From contig JBHIBA010000104.1 in the NCBI GenBank assembly GCA_046758845.1, forward strand, positions 1 to 13,473: a stretch of DNA of 13,473 nt, in the 5' to 3' direction. The notes beneath the pieces were generated by a model that was not told the DNA's origin, did not search any database, and saw nothing but the letters and a program-made list of their open reading frames with translations. The number at the start of each line of letters is the position of its first letter. Positions within the stretch are counted from its first letter, which is position 1. Source of the stretch: JBHIBA01 sp046758845. GTDB taxonomy: Bacteria; UBA8248; JACPRG01; G963555815. The position numbers were made by a program, and so were the translations under genes. This document shows, piece by piece, positions 7,583 to 13,473 of the stretch.

Positions 7583-7946
7583 CGGTCAGCCCTCCGTGCA
7601 TGAGCAAAGGGACCCAGTCCGGACGGACCCCGCCCCGCTCGAAGAAGCTTCCCACCTCGAACGCGAAAACGGGGCACGATGTTGCGGAACTCTTCCGTCA
7701 GTAGCCGGAGATCTGTTGGCCCTCACTCTCTAAGGAATAACGGGGACGGGCACGCGTTCGGCATCGAGACGCTCGCTCGGCCGCTCGCGACCCGGGCTCC
7801 GTCCGAGCTGGGCCGCGAGCGCCTTTCCCGTGCTTCTTTCCTATCCGAAGAGGGTTGAACCTCCACACCGTCCGTTCGGCTTTTCCGCCGTATGGCTACG
7901 GGAACGCCCACGCGAAGGAGCGGAAAAAATAAACTATACCACGCGG
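7583..7946. other. Intergenic region with a possible gene remnant
   Basis: A 364-bp gap between the HAD phosphatase and gpgS. The part nearest gpgS shows, on the minus strand, a short protein-like stretch, PVFAFEVGSFFERGGVRPDW (about 7667-7608), continuing as VPLLMHGGLTDG into the start of gpgS. One base fewer in the CCCC run at 7671-7674 would join it to TDLRLLTEEFRNIVP read in another frame. It could be the end of a decayed gene or chance. The rest (7741-7946) is very GC-rich with no gene I can support; a long T run on the minus strand (about 7935-7926) follows the HAD stop without a clear hairpin. Confidence 0.3.
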
Positions 7947-8834
7947 TCACGGCAGATGAAAGCCGCGTTCCTCCAAGATGGCCTTGACCTCATCGACCCA
8001 GCCCTCCGGCGCAGGACGCGAAGCCAGACGCACGGCCGGCAGGTCAGCCAGCTGAGGGTCCCACCCAGATTTCTTGGGGATTACAATGGGCTGGTCCGCC
8101 TCCCGGAGAAGACTCAGGTCGTTCTCCGCATCGCCCAGCGCCACGACGAAGAGAGAGGGACCAGAGGATTCATACAGCTCCCGGAGCCGCGAGAACGCCT
8201 TCCCCTTGTCCGTGTCCCCCATCAGATGAAAGAGCCGCCCCCCACGGGTCACCCGGAGACCGCTCCTTTCGGCCTTTCGTCGCAACTCTCCCAACCCCCC
8301 TTCCGGCCCCTCGAAAAGAAAGGGGAGGGCGTATTCGCGCTTGCGCGCCAAGGCGGCTTGCTCGCTGGGGAGACCGGTCAAATCTGCAACTTCATCCACA
8401 TCCATTTCCGGTAGCGTTCGAACCCGTAGTCCGATCTCCTCCGCCATCCGGCCCAGAGCGTCCTGCAACATCCGAACCGGACGTCCCAACTCGATCACTT
8501 CCTTGTCCCCCTCGGTCACCGCCCCGGGGACCGCCTTGGAAAAGCCGCCGAGAGGGATAACCACCGCGCCGCCATTCTCGCAAATGAAAGGTCCCCGCAG
8601 ACCCAACGCTCCCTGCACCACATCCATCTCTCTGCGGGTCTTGCTCGAAGCCAGGATAAGAGGAATTCCCTTCTGCCCAAGAAACTGTAAAAGAGGCTGC
8701 ACCTCGCCACAATCGTAGGTCTCCTCGTGAAGGAGCGTAGCGTCCACGTCGGAGACCAGAATCAAGGTAGCGGAGTTCTCGCGGGCTTCCATTCCACCTG
8801 GGTTGGATGTCCCTTTCACCTCATCTTTTCTCAC
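7947..8834 (-). CDS. HAD-IIB phosphatase, mannosyl/glucosyl-3-phosphoglycerate phosphatase family
   Basis: A 295-residue HAD-superfamily phosphatase of the mannosyl-3-phosphoglycerate phosphatase type, expected to dephosphorylate the product of the GpgS-like enzyme to free glycosylglycerate. Motif I is SDVDATLL (nucleophile Asp29, acid/base Asp31), motif II LASSKTRREM (from 61), the substrate segment FICENGGAVVIP, motif III in GDTDKGKAF (Lys), and motif IV ALGDAENDLSLL. The SSKTR and ENGG segments are typical of this family. Start choice is uncertain: the GTG at 8834 overlaps the upstream small gene's stop (GTGA) and has GAGGAGG just before it; the ATG at 8792 gives 281 residues but its AGGTGG is only one base away. 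I prefer translational coupling from 8834. A still longer frame to 9227 reads through the small gene and is not credible. Whether the natural substrate carries glucose or mannose is not visible. Confidence 0.88.
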   Translation of the reverse strand: MRKDEVKGTSNPGGMEARENSATLILVSDVDATLLHEETYDCGEVQPLLQFLGQKGIPLILASSKTRREMDVVQGALGLRGPFICENGGAVVIPLGGFSKAVPGAVTEGDKEVIELGRPVRMLQDALGRMAEEIGLRVRTLPEMDVDEVADLTGLPSEQAALARKREYALPFLFEGPEGGLGELRRKAERSGLRVTRGGRLFHLMGDTDKGKAFSRLRELYESSGPSLFVVALGDAENDLSLLREADQPIVIPKKSGWDPQLADLPAVRLASRPAPEGWVDEVKAILEERGFHLP

Positions 8835-9073
8835 GGCCTCCTCAGGACCTGTTGAAAGAGATTCTTCTGGACATCGAAAACCACCCGGGTGGCCTCCATC
8901 CACTTCTCCTGGAGATCTAAAAGCCCCTCGCAGGCCTCGCGAAAGAGGGCGGCCTCCTTGTCGGAATCTTTCGCCTGAGGCGAAAGACTCTCGGCAATTT
9001 GTCGCTGCTTTTCCTCGAAGTCCGTCACGGCGATCCCGAATACTTTTAGAATCCGTCTCACGTCGTCCGTCAT
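8831..9073 (-). CDS. Small helical protein of unknown function
   Basis: Eighty residues, predicted almost entirely alpha-helical and rich in Glu, Lys, Gln and Leu, with long amphipathic stretches (FEEKQRQIAESL, LLDLQEKWMEATRVVFDVQ); no Cys pair, signal peptide or membrane segment. The ATG at 9073 has GGGAG 7 bases upstream. Its TGA overlaps the phosphatase's candidate GTG start by four bases, which argues that it is genuinely translated and coupled. I do not recognise a family. A role as a small partner or regulator of the solute pathway is only a guess from position. Confidence 0.65.
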   Translation of the reverse strand: MTDDVRRILKVFGIAVTDFEEKQRQIAESLSPQAKDSDKEAALFREACEGLLDLQEKWMEATRVVFDVQKNLFQQVLRRP

Positions 9074-9453
9074 GTGGAGTCTCCCAGCAACCGGAACATC
9101 TTCGGTAACTCCGAGCCACCATCTCGGGTCCAGCCTCTCGGCGACACTCTGAATACCTCATCGTGCATTTGTGAGAATAACCCCAACTCACATCGTGTAC
9201 AGCCGGCTGATCGGGGCAGCCAACCAAAGCCTTCTTTGCCGTCCCCGGGGATTGGGGGGTGTAAGGCTTGAATGCCTATCGCCTTGAGGGAACTCGAATT
9301 GGAAAGGCTGACAAAAAGCCCGGCGAGACACCCGATCGATGAGGTCTCTTCCTCTGGGAGGAAAGCCGCCTTGGCCGATGGGCTCGTGACCACCCACCTG
9401 ACCTTGTCGGCATTAATTCCCCCAACGGGGACGCAATTGCGCAGGCGGGGCCT
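9074..9453. other. Intergenic region upstream of the solute-pathway genes
   Basis: About 380 bp without a convincing gene. It should hold the promoter for the minus-strand genes from 9073 down, but I see no clear -35/-10 pair. An inverted repeat TGTGAG (9170-9175) / CTCACA (9187-9192) spaced by 11 bases lies about 100 bp upstream of the small gene and could be an operator; the spacing does not fit a CRP site. A plus-strand frame from 9272 (AAGG five bases before ATG) runs into the antisense of the amidase gene and looks non-coding. Confidence 0.3.
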
Positions 9454-10182
9454 TCAGGCCCTGGGCGTCTCAGCCAAGGGGACCTGGCGCGCCGGGACTC
9501 TCTCCAAATAGGCCTTGGCCTCCTTCAGCAAGATGACGTCGGCGTACTTGGCGTTCATGTCAAAGAGGTTGATGGCGTGGCTCACCTCCCCCCGGTCGAA
9601 CACGCACTCCTCCACGACGGCCACCTTGAATTCGTACGAGAAGGCGTCGATGACGGTGGCCCGGACGCAGCCGCTCGTCGTGGTCCCCGTGACCAGCAGG
9701 GTATCCACTTCGATGCCCCGCAGGAGGCTCACCAGAGGAGTCCCGAAAAAGAAGCTGGGCTTGAGTTTCGGGAGAACAATGTCGTGGGGTTCGGGGGCCA
9801 CCTCCTTCACGATCTCAAAGCCGAGATTGCTGTCCCGGTTGGCGGGCTCACTGGCCCTTCGGTTCTTGGCTGCCCAGCGGCCCAGGTCAACGCCGTCGGA
9901 CCGGGTGGCGTTGGTGGAATAGATGATGGGGACGCCCCGTGCACGGGCCGCCTCCAGGAGCTCCCGGATGCGATAGACGCCCTCCCAGCCGAGCTCTCCA
10001 CAGCTGTGATGGTACTTTTCGATGGACTTCAAGATGGGCTCGGGGCGCTCGCCCACGAAGTTATAGACCACGTCCACGACCAAAACGGCCGGCCGCTCGC
10101 CCAGTTCTCCCTTCTGCATGAACCCCGCCGCGTCGTAGACCTCCTTGTCTATCGGGGTCAGAAACCGGTCCCATTCGCGCAA
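9454..10182 (-). CDS. Isochorismatase-family amidohydrolase (N-carbamoylsarcosine amidase-like)
   Basis: A 242-residue cysteine hydrolase of the isochorismatase fold. The catalytic triad is visible: Asp37 in AVLVVDVVYNF, a Lys in LPKLKPSFFFGT (Lys139 or Lys141; the KxxxSxFFGT pattern favours the latter) and the nucleophile Cys172 in VTGTTTSGCVRATVIDAFSY. The TTSGCVRATxxDA pattern and the long N-terminal lead-in resemble N-carbamoylsarcosine amidase and related amidases rather than nicotinamidase. Expected reaction: hydrolysis of an N-carbamoyl compound to amine, CO2 and ammonia. The start is a TTG at 10182, supported by an excellent AGGAGG 9 bases upstream. It lies 254 bp downstream of a hydantoinase on the same strand, which would supply an N-carbamoyl substrate. 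The gap between them shows no gene and no clear terminator. Another amidase substrate (for example ureidoacrylate or maleamate) cannot be excluded. Confidence 0.9.
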   Translation of the reverse strand: MREWDRFLTPIDKEVYDAAGFMQKGELGERPAVLVVDVVYNFVGERPEPILKSIEKYHHSCGELGWEGVYRIRELLEAARARGVPIIYSTNATRSDGVDLGRWAAKNRRASEPANRDSNLGFEIVKEVAPEPHDIVLPKLKPSFFFGTPLVSLLRGIEVDTLLVTGTTTSGCVRATVIDAFSYEFKVAVVEECVFDRGEVSHAINLFDMNAKYADVILLKEAKAYLERVPARQVPLAETPRA

Positions 10183-10436
10183 GGCAGAAATCCTCCTTTA
10201 TCCTTTGCTTCGCCCAAGGCTGGTCGCGTGACGGACAAAGACAGTCAAAGGCGATCCAGGCAAGCCGGCCTTCCTCGGACCTGAACCCGCCAGTAGGTTC
10301 TCCATCCAGCCATCTTCCCGAGCGCCACCCTATCCGATCCCAAGCCGGAAGAGGGAATTGGAGCGGATGTTACACGAAAGCACCGCCCAGGTCACAGCCC
10401 GAGCGCACAGGTTGAAGGACCAGCTCCGAAAGGGCT

Positions 10437-11921
10437 CTATCCGCAAGGACGGTGAAGGTATTTCCCCCCACCCTTCCGGTTGGTCACGTCGCCGTTTTCA
10501 CAAATGACTTCCCCTCGAAGGATGGTCATGACGGGCCAGCCGGTCACCTCCATTCCCTCGTAGATCGTGAAGTCCGCCTTGGAGTGGAGCATGTCAGGCT
10601 TCATGGTCCGCGTCGCGCCCATGTCCACAATGACCAGGTCTCCATCGGAGCCCGGCGCGATGACTCCCTTCTTCGGGTAGACGGCACAAACGCGTGCCGG
10701 GTTCTCGCAGCAGACCTCGACCAACCGCTCCATGGAGATGCGGCCCTTATTGACGCCTTCGCTCAACATGAGGGGAAGCAGGAAATCCCACCCGACAAAC
10801 CCGGAACCCGTTTCCCAAACATCCTTCGCCGGATCCCCCTTGTGGTCGGAGGTGTCGCCCTTGACCAATTTCTCATGGAGACTCGTCACGACGTGGTCCG
10901 TCCCCATGATTTCGATCTCCCCTTTGGCGAGGCCCTCCCAAAGCCGGTCGTGAACCTCGCGGTTGCGAAGGGGCGGGTTCACCTTGGTGAGGACACCGGG
11001 AAATTCGTCGTAGGCGGAAACCAGCAGGTATTGGGGACAGGTCTCAACGTAAACCTCGACCCCTTCATCCTTCTGGTGAATACACTCTTCCAGACCGGCC
11101 ACCGTGCTGAGGTGGAGCACATAAAGCGCGCCCCCTGTCACCTTGGAGAAATAGGCGTACCGGTTGATATGCTCGGCTTCCAGCCATTGGGGGATTCGGT
11201 CGGGCCAGGCCCCCGAGTCTTTTCTTCCCGCGGCCTTCAACCGCTCCACGAAAACCTTGGCCACCTCGACGTTCTCGTTGTGGACCTGAACGTGGGCCGG
11301 CTTTCCCAACTTTCCGCACGCCTCAAACATGAGATACGCGAGGCTGTCATCATACGGCAGGGGGATCCCGATCCGGGCGGACCACTGGGGGCTGACGGGA
11401 TTGTCCCCGTGAACCTTGAGGTTCCCGTGATACTTAAACGAAGTAATTCCGAGCTTGTGATAATAATCGGGAATCTCGTCGGCATGCTGCTGGGAATTCA
11501 GCGTGGGGGTATAGAAGAAGTCGACCAGCGAGTTTTCTTCTCCGGCTTTCTTTCCCGATTCAAAGACGTCCACCCAGGAGACGACGTCTTCCGGGCCCGG
11601 TATTTCCTTGAAGGGCTTCTGGCCCATCCGAGGAACCCGGACGATGGCCCCTACGGTGGTGATCCCCCCCGCTGCGGCCCCTGGAGATTCCGTCCTCCAG
11701 TCGTCCGCCAGGTCATATTTGCCACCAGGGTGACCGTGCGGGTCCACGATGCCCGGGAGAACAAAATTCCCCTTGGCGTCAATGACCTTCCGGCCCTCGG
11801 GAAAGGCTTTTCCCTGGCCGAGGGCAACGAATTTTCCCTTGTCGATAGCGACCCAACCTTCGATAACTCCGGGAGGAATCACAATTTTCCCGTTTTCTAC
11901 TACGAGATCCACATTTGCCAT
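10437..11921 (-). CDS. Hydantoinase / dihydropyrimidinase-family amidohydrolase
   Basis: A 494-residue cyclic amidohydrolase that should open a hydantoin, dihydropyrimidine or similar ring to an N-carbamoyl product; cytoplasmic. The binuclear metal centre can be traced: GIVDPHGHPGG (His62, His64), the Lys that is carbamylated in GITSFKYHGN (Lys163), VQVHNEN (His204), YVLHLST (His260) and MGTDHVV (Asp322). An ETCPQYL segment replaces the more usual ETCPHYL. The PGSDGDLVIVD segment near the C-terminus is typical of the beta-sandwich domain. Length fits the family (450-500). The start ATG at 11921 has only a weak upstream GGGA; a good promoter lies farther upstream. Allantoinase or a phenylhydantoinase-like enzyme of unknown natural substrate are alternatives; the neighbouring N-carbamoyl amidase supports hydantoin-like degradation. 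The antisense strand is also open over nearly the whole gene but has no protein features. Ends in TAG. Confidence 0.92.
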   Translation of the reverse strand: MANVDLVVENGKIVIPPGVIEGWVAIDKGKFVALGQGKAFPEGRKVIDAKGNFVLPGIVDPHGHPGGKYDLADDWRTESPGAAAGGITTVGAIVRVPRMGQKPFKEIPGPEDVVSWVDVFESGKKAGEENSLVDFFYTPTLNSQQHADEIPDYYHKLGITSFKYHGNLKVHGDNPVSPQWSARIGIPLPYDDSLAYLMFEACGKLGKPAHVQVHNENVEVAKVFVERLKAAGRKDSGAWPDRIPQWLEAEHINRYAYFSKVTGGALYVLHLSTVAGLEECIHQKDEGVEVYVETCPQYLLVSAYDEFPGVLTKVNPPLRNREVHDRLWEGLAKGEIEIMGTDHVVTSLHEKLVKGDTSDHKGDPAKDVWETGSGFVGWDFLLPLMLSEGVNKGRISMERLVEVCCENPARVCAVYPKKGVIAPGSDGDLVIVDMGATRTMKPDMLHSKADFTIYEGMEVTGWPVMTILRGEVICENGDVTNRKGGGKYLHRPCG

Positions 11922-12021
11922 GTTTTTCTATTCCCGCTCCATACGCGAAAGAGTTCTGTAACCGTCGGGACCGAAATGAAGGCAGCAAGCACACCGCCTC
12001 CTCCTTTTTGAGAGACGGGTC

Positions 12022-12051
12022 AGTTTATTTGCTCGGTGGAGGTCATGTCAA
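12022..12051 (-). promoter_or_regulatory. Sigma-70 promoter of the hydantoinase gene
   Basis: On the minus strand, a perfect TTGACA (12051-12046) is followed after 18 bases by TAAACT (12027-12022), four of six matches to TATAAT. Predicted start near 12014 gives a leader of about 90 bases before the ATG at 11921. It may serve both the hydantoinase and the amidase. Confidence 0.5.
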
Positions 12052-12150
12052 AGGGTCGGCAATCGGGGGTGAGCGACGGACCTCTCTCCCAATCGCACCC
12101 ATCTCGGCCACGGTGGTTGGAAGAGTAGAGCTACAAAGCCCCCTAAAATG

Positions 12151-12159
12151 TGCTATCTT
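12151..12159 (+). promoter_or_regulatory. Possible extended -10 promoter of the radical SAM gene
   Basis: TGCTATCTT reads as an extended -10 (TG, one base, then TATCTT, four of six matches). No good -35 stands at the right distance. The leader would be only about 15 bases, just enough for the AAGGA ribosome-binding site before the ATG at 12182. Confidence 0.25.
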
Positions 12160-12181
12160 GAAGTCGAGGAAGGACAGGCGC

Positions 12182-13246
12182 ATGATCGGGCAGCGTTCAT
12201 CTGGCAAAATGCAGATTCCGTGGGTCCGGGGGGCACTGGAACAGGCTCACCGTCGCGTTCGCCTCGGGCGGATGCTGGTTAAGGCGCTGGTCTCGACGCG
12301 TCATCCCATCCTGGTGCAGCTGGTCGTGACGCGCCGGTGCAATCTGTCCTGTGCCTATTGCAATGAGTACGACCAAGTCTCGGACCCGGTCCGGCCGGAC
12401 ACGCTTTTTCAACGCATCGACCGACTCGCATCCCTGGGCACCTCCGTTATCAGCCTCACCGGCGGTGAGCCGCTGGTGCATCCGAAGCTGGAGGGGCTTG
12501 TCGCGCGAATCCGCCGACATGGCATCTTTGCCACAGTGATCACCAACGGCTATCTGCTGACCGAAAATCTCATCAAGAGACTGAACTCGGCGAGGCTGGA
12601 CTATCTACACATATCCATCGACAACGTGACGTCCGATGAAGTGTCCATGAAAAGCCTGAATAGCCTGGACAGGAAACTAGATTTGCTCTCAAGATTTGCA
12701 GCGTTTGGCGTCAACGTGAATTCGGTGATTGGCGCGGGAATCAAGAACCCTGAAGACGCTCTGGTGGTGGACAGGCGCGCCCGAGAGCTGGGGTTTGCCA
12801 CTTCTTTGGGTATCCTTCACGATGGCACCGGGCAAGTGAAGCCTCTGAGCGAATCGGAGCGGCGCGTCTACCGGACCATCAAGAAAAATGCTGGGGGGAG
12901 CTTCGCACTGACGTATCGCTTCCAGGAGAATCTCGCTCGGGGGCGTCCCAACCGATGGAGATGCCGCGCAGGTGCCCGCTATCTCTATGTCGATGAATTT
13001 GGGCTGGTGCACCTGTGCTCTCAGCAGCGGGGGTATCCCGCCATGCCGCTGGAACGCTACTCCCAGGCGGAGATGCGGCGGGAGTATCTCACGGAGAAAC
13101 CATGTGCCCCCTACTGCACCCTCCCGTGCGTGCACCGCGCCTCCATGATCGATAGCTGGCGCCATCGGCAGACAGGGATGACCCCCCCCGAGTCCAGATA
13201 CGGCTTGAAGGGCGCCGAGGGCCTAGAAGTCATCCGGCCCTGTTGA
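12182..13246 (+). CDS. Radical SAM protein with SPASM/twitch-like Cys-rich C-terminus
   Basis: A 354-residue radical SAM enzyme. The 4Fe-4S motif is RRCNLSCAYCNEYD (Cys53, Cys57, Cys60) and SAM binding is marked by SLTGGEPLVHP. After the partial TIM barrel, the C-terminal part carries Cys at about 261, 279, 308, 312 and 316 (C-x17-C-x28-C-x3-C-x3-C), consistent with an auxiliary iron-sulfur cluster of the SPASM or twitch type, plus a final Cys354. Such enzymes modify peptides or small molecules, but no precursor peptide or partner gene is evident here, so the substrate is unknown. The start ATG at 12182 has AAGGA 7 bases upstream; the frame is open back to 11915, but that extension overlaps the hydantoinase start and promoter region and looks non-coding. 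The gene is divergent from the hydantoinase and is followed 31 bp downstream by an inverted-repeat element. Confidence 0.9.
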   Translation: MIGQRSSGKMQIPWVRGALEQAHRRVRLGRMLVKALVSTRHPILVQLVVTRRCNLSCAYCNEYDQVSDPVRPDTLFQRIDRLASLGTSVISLTGGEPLVHPKLEGLVARIRRHGIFATVITNGYLLTENLIKRLNSARLDYLHISIDNVTSDEVSMKSLNSLDRKLDLLSRFAAFGVNVNSVIGAGIKNPEDALVVDRRARELGFATSLGILHDGTGQVKPLSESERRVYRTIKKNAGGSFALTYRFQENLARGRPNRWRCRAGARYLYVDEFGLVHLCSQQRGYPAMPLERYSQAEMRREYLTEKPCAPYCTLPCVHRASMIDSWRHRQTGMTPPESRYGLKGAEGLEVIRPC

Positions 13247-13277
13247 CATCCTGTCACGAACTGGAGCGCGTAATAGT

Positions 13278-13440
13278 TGACATGAACCTATCTCAAAATC
13301 CCATATCCCATGCCTTGGGCCTTTGGTCGTCATTTCCGCGAAAGCGGGAATCCAGTGTTTTCAAGCTTTTGCGGATGCCCGCTTACGACATGCGGGTATG
13401 ATGGTTCGGGCACTACCCATTTTGAGATAGGTTCATGTCA
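13278..13440. mobile_element. MITE-like element with perfect 22-bp terminal inverted repeats
   Basis: Positions 13278-13299 (beginning TGACATGAACCT, ending CTCAAAAT) are the exact reverse complement of 13419-13440. The enclosed 163 bp encode no protein. Inside are two hairpins: TTTCCGC/GCGGGAA (13333-13350) within a CATTYCCGCGAAAGCGGGAATCC-type motif that is a widely dispersed repeat in many bacterial genomes (dRS3-like), and ATGCCCGC/GCGGGTAT (13375-13399). I see no clear target-site duplication, so it may instead be a large dispersed palindromic repeat. In RNA the whole unit could fold into one long stem and act as the 3' end of the radical SAM transcript. Confidence 0.65.
13331..13353. repeat. 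Dispersed hairpin repeat unit (GCGAAAGC core)
   Basis: TTTCCGC, a GAAA loop and GCGGGAA form a tight stem with one T/G position that still pairs as G-U in RNA. The sequence is close to the common ATTCCCGCGAAAGCGGGAAT palindrome found in many copies in unrelated bacteria (established knowledge from memory). It lies within the larger inverted-repeat element. Confidence 0.6.
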
Positions 13441-13473
13441 TTCTGAGTGCGGGTCGTTGGCCCGCACGAAGAA
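13436..13473. repeat. Partial dispersed repeat at the window edge
   Basis: TGTCATTCTGAG, then the hairpin GTGCGGG (13447-13453) / CCCGCAC (13461-13467), then GAAGAA at the edge. The frame TGTCATTCTGAG...CGAAGAATCT is a frequent intergenic repeat in environmental genomes (from memory). Its first bases overlap the right terminus of the preceding element. It is cut by the window end. Confidence 0.5.

Noticed and set aside
8835..9227. N-terminal extension of the phosphatase to 9227
   Set aside because: The added residues are Arg/Gly/Ser-rich and read over the small helical gene in another frame; the HAD domain begins only after residue 150 of that version.
9272..9511. Small plus-strand ORF beginning MPIALRELELERL
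   Set aside because: There is a possible ribosome-binding site, but the frame runs into the antisense of the amidase and loses protein-like character after about 25 residues.
10452..12011. A 519-codon plus-strand frame antisense to the hydantoinase
   Set aside because: The minus strand has all metal ligands of a known family; the antisense frame is open because of GC-rich codon bias and shows no domain.
11915..12181. N-terminal extension of the radical SAM gene to 11915
   Set aside because: It would overlap the hydantoinase start and its promoter, has low-complexity non-conserved residues, and the ATG at 12182 has a proper ribosome-binding site.
13278..13473. CRISPR array
   Set aside because: The repeats are inverted and dispersed-type hairpins, not direct repeats with unique spacers of constant length, and no cas genes are present.

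Overview
The window is a GC-rich (roughly 60 %) bacterial chromosomal segment with ten intact or nearly intact genes, one gene broken by stop codons, and two short non-autonomous repeat elements. No rRNA, tRNA, phage or plasmid genes are visible. The gene mix (an AmrS-type radical SAM enzyme, a glucosyl-3-phosphoglycerate-type solute pathway, hydantoinase plus N-carbamoyl amidase, many GTG/TTG starts) resembles environmental, mostly uncultured lineages such as Methylomirabilota/Rokubacteria or deltaproteobacterial relatives. That assignment is a guess from gene content, not from a marker gene.

Layout. 1-1066: a secreted metallo-beta-lactamase-fold hydrolase on the minus strand with a recognisable promoter. 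1070-1335: a 248-bp MITE-like element with imperfect terminal inverted repeats, flanked by an exact 9-bp duplication, sitting 12 bp upstream of that promoter. 1547-3282 (minus): a macro-domain ADP-ribose/O-acetyl-ADP-ribose hydrolase and an AmrS-like radical SAM enzyme, probably co-transcribed. 3406-4719 (minus): a GH15 glucoamylase-type gene read in a single frame but interrupted by TAA and TAG. 4983-6284 (plus): a GT-A glycosyltransferase. 6362-9073 (minus): a GpgS-like synthase, a mannosyl/glucosyl-3-phosphoglycerate phosphatase-type HAD enzyme and a small helical protein overlapping it by four bases. 9454-11921 (minus): an isochorismatase-family amidase and a hydantoinase, with a good sigma-70 promoter upstream. 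12182-13246 (plus): a radical SAM protein with a Cys-rich C-terminus. 13278-13440: a second element with perfect 22-bp terminal inverted repeats and internal hairpins, followed by part of another repeat at the window edge.

How the genes fit together. The block 3406-9073 looks like a compatible-solute or glyceric-acid-glycoside locus: a synthase making a glycosyl-3-phosphoglycerate, a phosphatase of the matching HAD family, a second glycosyltransferase that could extend the sugar, and a (now broken) glycoside hydrolase. The block 9454-11921 fits ring opening of a hydantoin or dihydropyrimidine followed by hydrolysis of the N-carbamoyl product. The macro-domain/AmrS pair and the terminal radical SAM gene have no clear pathway partners here.

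The most noteworthy observations are the MITE with an intact target duplication next to a promoter, the second inverted-repeat element, the lightly broken GH15 gene whose only lesions are two nonsense codons, and the two-glycosyltransferase solute cluster. I saw no clear defence system or other wholly new system.
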